A DNA stretch of 8,833 bases from Ktedonobacterales bacterium (GCA_025450405.1 JANWHL010000274.1:1-8833); one strand, 5' to 3'; shown: positions 1 through 5,677, counted from the first letter of the stretch. Numbers and translations: made by a program. Notes: generated by a model from the letters alone, not told the origin.

Positions 1-1
1 C

Positions 2-376
2 GACGACTATGACCTGCCTTTTGACCGCGCGTGCATGCACGAATTCGTGCTCTCCGCCAACCGGCAGAAGCACCACGACGTGCGCGCTCTCGACATCGCC
101 AAGCGGCTCCTCGACTTTGGGATGCACGCGCCGACGATCTACTTCCCCCTGATCGTCCCCGAGGCCATGATGATCGAGCCGACCGAGACCGAGACGAAGG
201 AGACGCTCGACGAGTTCATTGCGGCGATGCGCCAGATCGCGCGCGAGGCCGAGACCGACCCGAAGGTGGTCCAGGAGGCGCCGCACGTCACGCCGGTCCG
301 GCGGCTCGACCAGACGCTGGCGGCCCGCAAGCCCGACCTGCGCTGGCAGCCCGACGCGGTGCCCGTCGGCGTCTAG
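2..376 (+). CDS. gcvPB: Glycine dehydrogenase (decarboxylating) subunit 2, C-terminal part
   Basis: This is the last ~124 residues of the PLP-binding subunit of the two-subunit P-protein of the glycine cleavage system. The enzyme decarboxylates glycine and passes the aminomethyl group to the lipoyl arm of H-protein in the cytosol. The sequence shows the conserved C-terminal signature: MHEFVLSA, then RALDIAKRLLDFGMHAPTIYFP, then the MIEPTETETKE segment, then a closing APHVTPVRRLDQTLAARKP-type tail. In the family this tail closes the protein at the same place. The PLP lysine lies upstream, outside the window. The gene is open at the 5' edge, with codons in frame from base 2. The stop TAG (374-376) is the first of three in-frame TAGs created by a 15-bp tandem repeat, so the last four residues (PVGV) belong to the repeat. 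The family assignment is secure; gcvPA and gcvH would be expected upstream. Confidence 0.95.
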   Translation, partial: DDYDLPFDRACMHEFVLSANRQKHHDVRALDIAKRLLDFGMHAPTIYFPLIVPEAMMIEPTETETKETLDEFIAAMRQIAREAETDPKVVQEAPHVTPVRRLDQTLAARKPDLRWQPDAVPVGV

Positions 377-417
377 CCCGTCGGCGTCTAGCCCGTCGGC
401 GTCTAGCCCGTCGGCGT
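362..417. repeat. 15-bp tandem repeat carrying the gcvPB stop codon
   Basis: Three perfect copies of CCCGTCGGCGTCTAG (362-376, 377-391, 392-406) are followed by an 11-base partial copy (407-417). The unit is five codons long and ends in TAG, so each copy repeats PVGV-stop in the gcvPB frame. Any stop suppression would add only PVGV units before the next stop. It most likely arose by replication slippage at the gene end. Confidence 0.9.
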
Positions 418-491
418 ACGAGGCGTGAGTACATCTCTGCCGCTGGCGGAGGCGCGCGTGGAGGGAGGTTGCCACCACGCGCGCCACGCGC

Positions 492-521
492 TCGACATCT
501 ATCGGCGGCCTGTGGTACGTT
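492..521 (+). promoter_or_regulatory. Weak promoter candidate for the NYN gene
   Basis: TCGACA (492-497), an 18-base spacer and TACGTT (516-521), with a TG one base upstream of the -10 (513-514). Only the first two and last bases of the -10 match consensus. If used, it would leave a ~295-nt leader before the GTG start at 824. This is an inference from motif matching only. Confidence 0.25.
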
Positions 522-737
522 GTATGTGGAGATTACGATAGGCCCGGCGTGCGCGAATCAGCGCCGACTGCCGATTACTTCCATCACCTTGTCCACCGCT
601 CATGGTTCGTCGCCAGCGCGCTCTGTCTCCTGTTGCTGTCCATTGCCCACGGCCGGTTTCTCCGTGGGCGCCATCTGTCGCTCTTCACCTGTCCGGGCCC
701 CGACCTGGGTACTTTTTACAGCGCGTCTCGCTCCCGC

Positions 738-763
738 AGGTCGCGTCATTAGGTCGCGTCATC
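738..763. repeat. 13-bp tandem duplication
   Basis: AGGTCGCGTCATT (738-750) is followed directly by AGGTCGCGTCATC (751-763), 12 of 13 identical. It lies 60 bases upstream of the NYN gene start. Slippage is the simplest explanation; an operator role is possible but unsupported. Confidence 0.8.
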
Positions 764-823
764 GCGTGTTGCGCCGCTCCGTCCCAGCGCGGGCGAACCC
801 ACTACCTCCCCAGGAGCACCTCT

Positions 824-1990
824 GTGAATGACGAAATCGCCCTCTTCATTGACTTCGAGAACATCCGCTACAGTCTGCTCAACGTCCGCCACCGCGAGCC
901 CGATCCCCAGGAGTTGATCGGAGTCGCTCGGCGGTTTGGCACCGTCATGGTCGCGCGCGCCTACGCCGACTGGACCCGCCAGCCGGACTTCTTCAAGGGG
1001 AGTTTGACGGCGGCGATGATTGACCGCGTGGACTGTCCCGCCAAGCTGCGCGACCGTTTCCGCTCCAATGCGCCGGCCGCGCCGTACTCCGGCTACGCGA
1101 ATTACGGCTCGCCCGCGATGGCGCGCCCCTACGAGCAGGGGGCGGAACAGGGCGACGCCAATGAGGATGGCATGGCCGACGACCAGCCCGAGGAAGAGCT
1201 TGAGGGCAGCGCCGGCGAGAACGACATTCAGGGCGAAGAGGATGAGGGTCCGGGCGACGAGATGGACGGCGAGGGCATGGACGACGAGGTGGGCGATGAG
1301 GGCGAAGACGGCGGCGATGAAGATTATGAAGATGAGCCCGACCAGGGGCGGCACTACGAGGCCCCCGAGCGTCGTCCCTACTACAATGGCGGTCAGTACC
1401 ACCCCGGACCGCAATACATCACGACCCAGAGTACGGTAGACCTCAATATGCTGATGGACATGATCGAGACCGTCTTCGACCGGCCGACCATTAGCACGTA
1501 CGTCCTGATGACCGGCGACCGCGACTTCACCCGCATCTGCGCGCGTCTCAAGCTGCGGCTGAACAAGCGCGTGGTCGTCGTCGGTGTGCCCGGCACCGTG
1601 AGCCGCGACCTGATCAGCGCCGCGAACCAGTTCATCCCGCTCGGCGCGCCTGTCGGCTACAACCGCGGGGGCCCGCCCCGGACCGATTACTACGCCCAGG
1701 GCCCCGTGGAGCCGGAGGAGTCCGGTTTCGTCCAGTTCCTCGATTACATCGACAAGCACTGGGCCTGGCGCACCGTCGGCGGTGTGGCCAACTTCATCGG
1801 CGACCCCTTTAACCCGAAGAACCGCTTCCGTGGGCGCCTCACTCGTGAGACGGCGCGCGACCTGCTGCGTATCTGCATCGAGCGGGGCATCCTGATCGTG
1901 GGGACGGACCCGACCGGCAGCGAAAGCCTGCGCTTGAATCGCACGCACCCGGCCGTCGAGGCGGTCCTGAGCGAACAGCCCGTCCAATAG
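824..1990 (+). CDS. NYN-domain (LabA/DUF88-like) protein with an internal acidic insert
   Basis: A 388-aa protein of the NYN/PIN-like fold; such proteins are metal-dependent ribonucleases or RNA-binding relatives. The first half of the fold opens at the N-terminus with LFIDFENIRY (Asp10, Asn13). The second half has STVDLNMLMDMIETV (Asp206, Asp212) and then LMTGDRDF (Asp232, Asp234) and KRVVVVGVPG, consistent with the usual acidic metal-site pattern. Residues ~104-173 are an Asp/Glu/Gly-rich, surely disordered insert between the two halves. From ~290 on, a helix-rich tail (FVQFLDYIDKHW, then LTRETARDLLRICIERGIL) looks like a small winged-helix-type C-terminal domain. I chose the GTG at 824 because AGGAG (812-816) lies 7 bases upstream and the protein then starts directly on the first strand of the fold. 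An in-frame ATG at 602 would add an unrelated arginine-rich leader. The fold call is strong; the RNA target is unknown and nuclease activity is inferred. Confidence 0.85.
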   Translation: MNDEIALFIDFENIRYSLLNVRHREPDPQELIGVARRFGTVMVARAYADWTRQPDFFKGSLTAAMIDRVDCPAKLRDRFRSNAPAAPYSGYANYGSPAMARPYEQGAEQGDANEDGMADDQPEEELEGSAGENDIQGEEDEGPGDEMDGEGMDDEVGDEGEDGGDEDYEDEPDQGRHYEAPERRPYYNGGQYHPGPQYITTQSTVDLNMLMDMIETVFDRPTISTYVLMTGDRDFTRICARLKLRLNKRVVVVGVPGTVSRDLISAANQFIPLGAPVGYNRGGPPRTDYYAQGPVEPEESGFVQFLDYIDKHWAWRTVGGVANFIGDPFNPKNRFRGRLTRETARDLLRICIERGILIVGTDPTGSESLRLNRTHPAVEAVLSEQPVQ

Positions 1991-2019
1991 CCGCGCGCTA
2001 GCATCACGGGATGCCGTAG

Positions 2020-2051
2020 CGGGTCCACCGCCGCGTAAGCGTGTGGACCCG
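2020..2051. terminator. Hairpin after the NYN gene (possible terminator without T-run)
   Basis: CGGGTCCAC (2020-2028) is perfectly complementary to GTGGACCCG (2043-2051), giving a 9-bp stem with a 14-base loop, 30 bases after the NYN stop. No run of T follows, so Rho-independent termination is doubtful. It may instead protect the 3' end of the mRNA or be a binding site. Confidence 0.45.
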
Positions 2052-2181
2052 TACTCGTACACATACGGCCAGCGAGCCGGGCGCGTGGCTGGCGCGTTTC
2101 CTGCGGTTGAGCGAGCCTTGACGCCCCATCACGGCGGGGCTAACCACGGTATGACATCGAATGCCCGCGTGGGGAGGAATC

Positions 2182-2493
2182 ATGCGCAACCAGCGGCGAC
2201 CACCGGCGCCCGCCCCCATCGGCCGCGACGACCCGCGTTTGGCGCGCGCGTTCGCCGAGCTCAAAGGCACGGTGCGCGCGGCCAGGCCCGAGGTGCGCTT
2301 CGGCCGCCTCACCTACGCCGACCTCGAAGGTCTCTGGATGGTGGAGGCCTATACCAGTGCGGACGACCAGCTTGCCGTCGCGGAGCTCACCACTGCCCGC
2401 GAGGCCGAGCTGCTGGTCGAGGATGGCATCTGCGCGGCCATCATCCCCATGCCTCTCGCGCTCTGGACCGACGATTTGGCGGATGGTGAGTAG
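2182..2493 (+). CDS. Hypothetical 103-aa protein coupled to the DUF1786 gene
   Basis: I do not recognise this family. The start ATG at 2182 has a strong Shine-Dalgarno GGGGAGGA (2171-2178) a few bases upstream; an in-frame ATG at 2161 lacks one. The first ~15 residues are basic and proline-rich. The rest looks like a compact alpha/beta domain: a helix around 17-34, strand RFGRLTYADLEGLWMVEAY (39-57), a helix DDQLAVAELTTAREAELL (61-78) and a strand ICAAIIPMPLAL (83-94). There is no signal peptide, membrane segment or cysteine motif. It ends one base before the DUF1786 start, which implies co-translation and perhaps a joint function. Expression is credible from the ribosome site and the G+C-rich codon use; function is unknown. 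Confidence 0.7.
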   Translation: MRNQRRPPAPAPIGRDDPRLARAFAELKGTVRAARPEVRFGRLTYADLEGLWMVEAYTSADDQLAVAELTTAREAELLVEDGICAAIIPMPLALWTDDLADGE

Positions 2494-2494
2494 C

Positions 2495-3679
2495 ATGAGC
2501 GGGCGGCTGCGTGTGCTGGCGGTGGATGTGGGGACGGGGACCCAAGACATTCTGGTCTTCGAGAGCGACCGGACGATCGAGAACTGCTACCAGCTCATCC
2601 TGCCCTCGCCCACCGTGATGGCGGCCGACCGCATCCACAGGGCCACGGCGGCCGGGGCGCGGCTGCTGCTCACCGGGCGCATCATGGGCGGCGGGCCGTG
2701 CGCCTGGGCCGCGCGCGACCACGCGCTGTCGGGCCTGCCGGCCTACGCCACCGCCGACGCCGCGCGCACGCTCGACGACGACCTCGCGGCGGTGGCGGCG
2801 CTCAACGTCCGGATCGTTGACGACAACGAGGCGGGGCGGCTCGCGGCGGACGCGGGCAATGGTCTGGTCCACGTGGAGATGCGCGACTTCGACGCCGCGG
2901 CGATCATCGGGACCCTGCGCACGTTCGGGGTTGACCCGACAGTGGATGTCGTCGCGGTGGCGGCGTTTGACCACGGCGCGGCTCCCCCGGGCTATAGCGA
3001 CCGGCGCTTTCGCTTCGATTACATCCGACAGGCCGTCGCCAGCCGCCCCGAGCCTGTGGCCTTCGCCTACGTCGGCGGCGCGGTCCCGCCCGACCTCACG
3101 CGCCTTGCCGCCGTCGCGGATGACGCGGCGCGGTATGGCGAGGTGGCGTCGGACACCCGGGCACCAGGTGGCCGGGGACCAGCCGTGGTGGTGATGGACA
3201 CGGCGTCGGCGGCCGTGGCCGGTGCGCTGGAGGACGCGCGCGTGCGCGGGGAAGCGGAAGTGGTGGTCGTCAACGTCGGCAACTTCCACACGCTGGCGTT
3301 CCACCTGCGCGACGGTCAGATCAGAGGCATCTTCGAGCACCACACCGGCGAGTTGACGCGACCGAAGTTAGAGGCCTATCTCCGCGGACTGGTCGCCGGC
3401 ACCATCACCGACGACGAAGTCTTCGCCGATAGTGGCCACGGCGCACTTGTCCTGGGAGATGCCGCGCGACGGGCCGATGCAGGCGCGGAGATGCCCCTGC
3501 TGGCCGTGACCGGCCCCCGCCGCGAGCTGCTGCGCGGGTCGGCCCTGGCGCCCTACGAGGCGGTGCCGCACGGCGACATGATGCTCGCCGGGTGCTTCGG
3601 CCTGCTGCGCGCGGTGGCGGCCCGCCTGCCCGAGACGGCCGGCGCCATCGCGGGTGTGCTTGGCCCCGCGCCGCGCTAA
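2495..3679 (+). CDS. DUF1786 family protein, ASKHA-like ATPase fold
   Basis: A 394-aa protein matching the DUF1786 family, often labelled in databases as a putative pyruvate formate-lyase activating enzyme, a label with no support in this sequence: there is no CxxxCxxC radical-SAM motif. What is visible is an actin/sugar-kinase-like arrangement. VLAVDVGTGTQD (8-18) resembles a phosphate-1 loop, VVVVNVGNFHTLAF (256-269) a phosphate-2 loop, and LLAVTGPRREL (335-345) the adenosine segment. VVVMDTASAA (231-240) precedes the second half of the molecule. The protein is cytosolic, with no membrane segment. The start at 2495 is one base after the stop of the 103-aa gene. An in-frame ATG at 2483 would add four residues and overlap that gene. 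The family call is strong, ATP binding is inferred, and the substrate is unknown. Confidence 0.88.
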   Translation: MSGRLRVLAVDVGTGTQDILVFESDRTIENCYQLILPSPTVMAADRIHRATAAGARLLLTGRIMGGGPCAWAARDHALSGLPAYATADAARTLDDDLAAVAALNVRIVDDNEAGRLAADAGNGLVHVEMRDFDAAAIIGTLRTFGVDPTVDVVAVAAFDHGAAPPGYSDRRFRFDYIRQAVASRPEPVAFAYVGGAVPPDLTRLAAVADDAARYGEVASDTRAPGGRGPAVVVMDTASAAVAGALEDARVRGEAEVVVVNVGNFHTLAFHLRDGQIRGIFEHHTGELTRPKLEAYLRGLVAGTITDDEVFADSGHGALVLGDAARRADAGAEMPLLAVTGPRRELLRGSALAPYEAVPHGDMMLAGCFGLLRAVAARLPETAGAIAGVLGPAPR

Positions 3680-3686
3680 GGGATGC

Positions 3687-3701
3687 CGTGCGGACAGCAC
3701 G
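3687..3701. terminator. Short hairpin after the DUF1786 gene
   Basis: CGTGC (3687-3691), a 5-base loop and GCACG (3697-3701), starting 8 bases after the stop codon. The stem is short and no T-run follows, so a terminator role is weak. Confidence 0.25.
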
Positions 3702-3736
3702 CCCACACCCCGTCACGGCGGCGATACCACCCGTCA

Positions 3737-3832
3737 AAGGTGAACATTTCGGAGCAAGGTGATCATGCGCCGGGTCAAGGTGATCATCCCCAGGAGTTGA
3801 TCAACCTGGTTTGATGCCTGATCACCTTGACC
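3737..3832. repeat. Cluster of AAGGTGATCAT repeats, IS21-like end remnant
   Basis: AAGGTGATCAT occurs at 3756-3766 and 3777-3787, with a one-mismatch copy AAGGTGAACAT at 3737-3747. An inverted copy lies at 3819-3832: GGTCAAGGTGATCA (3773-3786) is the perfect 14-base reverse complement of TGATCACCTTGACC (3819-3832). Between them sits the perfect palindrome GTTGATCAAC (3796-3805). The core TGATCA therefore occurs four times with spacings of 21, 17 and 21 bases, symmetric about the centre. Multiple directly repeated transposase sites at each end are typical of IS21-family elements, and this could be the two ends left after internal deletion. No istA or istB coding sequence is seen here. A phased operator for a dimeric regulator is the alternative. 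Confidence 0.6.
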
Positions 3833-4143
3833 TGTAGCGGGTGCGGCGGGGGCGAGTTGGCCACAATTGGCGGCAGACATGACGGCGCGGTGTTCGCCGA
3901 CCCGCAGGGTCGGCTCGCGGCCCGCCGGGCGGATTCCGCGCGCTATCCGGGGCGGGCTCGGCTCGAGCGTGTGTAGGACGAGCTCTTCCACGTCAGGTTG
4001 GCCCCGAGAGAAGAGGCTAGTATTTCGTTACACTAACGCGGAGACCCTTAGTATGGAGGTTCGCACTTGCTCGCCGCGCTTCGCCGTCCGCGTAACGATT
4101 GGACATGATACCAATCACACCTACCTCAAGTAGGAGGATGCCC
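3833..4143. other. Stretch without a supportable gene, downstream of the repeat cluster
   Basis: The first part (3833-3976) is G+C-rich. One plus-strand frame open from 3815 to the TAG at 3974-3976 has mostly G or C at third positions and reads as ordinary protein (for example DGAVFADPQGRLAARR), but it has no start with a ribosome site. It may be the 3' remnant of a lost gene. From about 4010 the composition falls towards A+T. TACACT (4029-4034) and TAGTAT (4049-4054) are -10-like, but neither has a good -35 at the right distance. No RNA gene is recognised. Confidence 0.5.
4097..4116. promoter_or_regulatory. Inverted repeat GATTGG-N8-CCAATC
   Basis: A perfect 6-base inverted repeat with an 8-base spacer, 27 bases upstream of the ATG at 4144. 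It could be an operator half-site pair or an mRNA hairpin in the leader of that gene. No regulator is encoded nearby. Confidence 0.35.
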
Positions 4144-4617
4144 ATGGCCGAACCTCATGACGCCAGTTGGTCCGGCGACATTCTGGGTGACCGTCCTCAC
4201 TCCAGCCCTCTTACCATTGAAGAGATTATTCGCGTTGCCTCCTTTCCAATCTATAGATTGATTGATCGCCCACCTGGGCTGACATTGACGTCGATCGGGT
4301 ACTGCACGGCGGACTTCACCGCCGAGCAGGCAGACTCCGCCTGGTTTCGGCAACACCCCAACAGGCAACAAGTGGTCTGGCAGGTAGTCTTGCGGTATGA
4401 CTTCCTTCCACCGCACAAACGCCATGGCCGCGGCATCGACGTCTGCACGACTGAGATCAGCAAAGCCCCGATGCGCATTCCGACCGTGGAGGCCCACTCC
4501 ACGCCCACGAAACACTCGTCCAATCGTATCATGAAGTTCCTGGCATGGGGACCCAGCCATCTGGCTTCGTCATCTTGGACTTTCCGTTCCTCGATGGCTC
4601 AGCTGTCGCCTCTGTAG
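4144..4617 (+). CDS. Hypothetical 157-aa protein, probably a truncated product
   Basis: I do not recognise this family. The ATG at 4144 has a strong AGGAGG (4132-4137) six bases upstream; an in-frame ATG at 4138 is too close to it. Residues ~25-55 read as a well-formed soluble protein (IIRVASFPIYRLIDRPPG, then LTLTSIGYCTADF), and a VVWQVVLRYDF strand follows around 77-87. After base ~4530 (from about residue 130) the frame turns into serine-rich, protein-unlike sequence, while the frame beginning at 4545 becomes the better reading. I infer a frameshift near 4530-4545. Base composition is clearly different from the neighbours: bases 4201-4260 have only 26 G or C out of 60, suggesting acquired DNA. 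Expression of the first ~130 codons is plausible; function is unknown. Confidence 0.5.
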   Translation: MAEPHDASWSGDILGDRPHSSPLTIEEIIRVASFPIYRLIDRPPGLTLTSIGYCTADFTAEQADSAWFRQHPNRQQVVWQVVLRYDFLPPHKRHGRGIDVCTTEISKAPMRIPTVEAHSTPTKHSSNRIMKFLAWGPSHLASSSWTFRSSMAQLSPL

Positions 4618-4922
4618 CTGCCTCGCTGTCGGCACTGAAGCGTAGGCGCTCCACCGTGGCGCGCGAACATCAGAAGATCGATCCCTCTTCCAATGGAGTC
4701 GGCACGCCACCGCCGGGCCTGGCAAGCACTCGGCCGCCGGCGCGTACCGCTTGGTCGTTCGCTTTGCGGAGCCCGAATATGTGCATAGAGGGGTGCGCGA
4801 GCGGTTGGTCTCAAGACGAGCTCTTCGCCGCTCTCGAGCAGTTGGGGGTGGTCAACGCGCGCCCCGACATACAAGCCCAATACCACAGAGAGCTCCTCGC
4901 GTGGAACCCGGAGCGGGGATGA
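4545..4922 (+). pseudogene. Likely frame-broken continuation of the 4144 gene
   Basis: This frame overlaps the end of the preceding gene and starts without a ribosome site, so I read it as the ancestral continuation rather than a separate gene. It opens with SGFVILDFPFLDGSAVASVAA and ends with a convincing C-terminus (SQDELFAALEQLGVVNARP, then a QYHRELLAWNPERG end) before the TGA at 4920-4922. The middle, about 4660-4800, is poor in this frame. A different plus-strand frame is better there: AAGAYRLVVRFAEPEYVHRG around 4733-4792. At least two further frame changes would be needed to rebuild one protein of ~255 aa. Sequencing error could give the same picture. It is best treated as a decayed gene of unknown family. 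Confidence 0.4.
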
Positions 4923-4945
4923 CTCAAGCCGGGCTTCGGGTCAGC

Positions 4946-5013
4946 GGGATGAACTCGTTGGCCCTGTGGGATGAACTCGGAGTCCCACACCAATTGACCG
5001 CCTATGGTATGCT
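4946..5013 (+). promoter_or_regulatory. Activator-type promoter with two phased direct repeats, upstream of the MaoC gene
   Basis: GGGATGAACTCG occurs perfectly at 4946-4957 and 4968-4979, a period of 22 bases (two helical turns). Downstream is an extended -10, TGGTATGCT (5005-5013). The matching -35 position (4985-4990, CCACAC) does not resemble consensus. If transcription starts near 5020, the repeat centres fall at about -46.5 and -68.5, the geometry of a class II activator bound as a tandem dimer. The leader to the MaoC start would be ~150 nt. The repeats are seen directly; the regulatory reading is inference. Confidence 0.45.
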
Positions 5014-5033
5014 TGGGCTTGCGCGGGCCAGCC

Positions 5034-5075
5034 GCGCGCGGCGACGCGTTCACCGACGCGTTCGGCGGCGCGCGC
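5034..5075. other. GC-rich nested inverted repeat in the MaoC leader
   Basis: GCGCGC (5034-5039) pairs with GCGCGC (5070-5075), and inside them ACGCGT (5044-5049) pairs with ACGCGT (5056-5061) around a 6-base loop. The inner part also forms a 12-base direct repeat (GACGCGTTC at 5043 and 5055). It lies between the promoter candidate and the MaoC start, so it would fold in the leader RNA. No T-run follows. Confidence 0.45.
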
Positions 5076-5171
5076 CTTGCGTTGTAAATCACTCTGACAG
5101 GCCATCGGCGGCTTCGCTCCCGCGGGTCATCCCAGGGGCGGGTTCCGCGCGCAAGTAGGGGACACAGGACC

Positions 5172-5672
5172 ATGACCAACGAGGGACAACAGCGGGCAAC
5201 GGCGCCCGCCGGCAAGGACGTCACGAGCGCGACCACGGCCATGGCACCCACCGCGACGCACCCGCGACCACTGCCGGCCATTGGCACATGTGCGAGCATC
5301 ACCCGGACGATCACCGAGGTCGAGGTGCGCGCCTTCGCCGAGATCACCGGCGACACCAACGAACTTCACATTGACCCCGAGCAGGCGCGGCGCACGCGCT
5401 TTGGCCGGCCCATCGCCCACGGCATCCTGACGGCGGGCCTCATCTCGGCGGTCATCGGCACCAAGCTCCCCGGCTTCGGCGCGATCTATCTGGGCCAGAC
5501 CCTGAAGTTCCTGCGCCCGGTCTACTTAAACGACACCATCACGGCTACCGCCGCGGTCATCGCCGTCCGGCCCGAGAAGCGCATCTTCACCCTGCGGACG
5601 GAGTGCGTCAATCAGCGGGGCGAGGTCGTCATCGAGGGCGAGGCGACGGTTATGGACGAAGACCCGGCCTGA
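5172..5672 (+). CDS. MaoC-like (R)-specific enoyl-CoA hydratase
   Basis: A 166-aa hotdog-fold protein of the MaoC/PhaJ group, which adds water to trans-2-enoyl-CoA to give (R)-3-hydroxyacyl-CoA and links fatty-acid turnover to polyester or lipid synthesis. The hydratase signature is clear: FAEITGDTNELHIDP with the catalytic pair Asp61 and His66, then FGRPIAHGILTAGLIS, and then GAIYLGQTLKFLRPVYLNDT in the position of the PhaJ IYLGQ segment. The core from about residue 37 has the usual ~130-aa length. The first ~35 residues are an Ala/Thr/Pro-rich extension that PhaJ lacks. The ATG at 5172 has AGGGGA (5157-5162) 9 bases upstream; an internal ATG at 5241 would drop 23 residues but has no ribosome site. 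No PHA synthase is in the window, so the pathway is open. The preceding DNA is decayed, and the gene probably has its own promoter. Confidence 0.92.
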   Translation: MTNEGQQRATAPAGKDVTSATTAMAPTATHPRPLPAIGTCASITRTITEVEVRAFAEITGDTNELHIDPEQARRTRFGRPIAHGILTAGLISAVIGTKLPGFGAIYLGQTLKFLRPVYLNDTITATAAVIAVRPEKRIFTLRTECVNQRGEVVIEGEATVMDEDPA

Positions 5673-5677
5673 GCGGG

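Larger units (their letters stand above)
377..823. other. Non-coding gap between gcvPB and the NYN gene
   Basis: About 450 bases without a supportable gene. The short open frames here have no Shine-Dalgarno site, and their translations look random (arginine- or serine-rich). Contents that can be named are the end of the 15-bp repeat (to 417), a weak promoter candidate around 492-521, and a 13-bp tandem duplication at 738-763. No clear terminator with a T-run is seen after gcvPB. A T5 tract at 713-717 follows the partly GC-rich stretch 694-712, but I could not draw a convincing stem for it. Confidence 0.6.

Noticed and set aside
362..417. Repeat array considered as CRISPR
   Set aside because: Units are 15 bp and directly adjacent, with no spacers and no cas genes.
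602..823. Upstream in-frame start for the NYN protein
   Set aside because: It would add 74 arginine- and proline-rich residues unrelated to the fold, while the GTG at 824 has a good Shine-Dalgarno at correct spacing.
749..2062. A 437-codon open frame on the minus strand across the NYN gene
   Set aside because: It is antisense to a gene with clear motifs, has a valine/alanine/arginine-rich composition typical of shadow frames in G+C-rich DNA, and has no ribosome site.
2118..2146. TTGACG (2118-2123) as a promoter for the 103-aa gene
   Set aside because: The -10 position at a 17-base spacer (TAACCA) lacks the key final T, and the region also forms a GCCCC/GGGGC inverted repeat; too weak to list.
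2495..3679. Calling the DUF1786 protein a pyruvate formate-lyase activating enzyme
   Set aside because: No CxxxCxxC radical-SAM motif is present, and the visible motifs suit an ASKHA-type nucleotide-binding fold.
3867..4133. Plus-strand open frame of 88 codons after the repeat cluster
   Set aside because: It has no ribosome site, crosses an abrupt change in composition, and its second half is not protein-like. It is described as non-coding with a possible remnant in another frame.
4126..4560. Minus-strand open frame of 144 codons opposite the hypothetical 4144 gene
   Set aside because: The plus strand has a strong AGGAGG and more protein-like hydrophobic patterning; the minus frame has no ribosome site.
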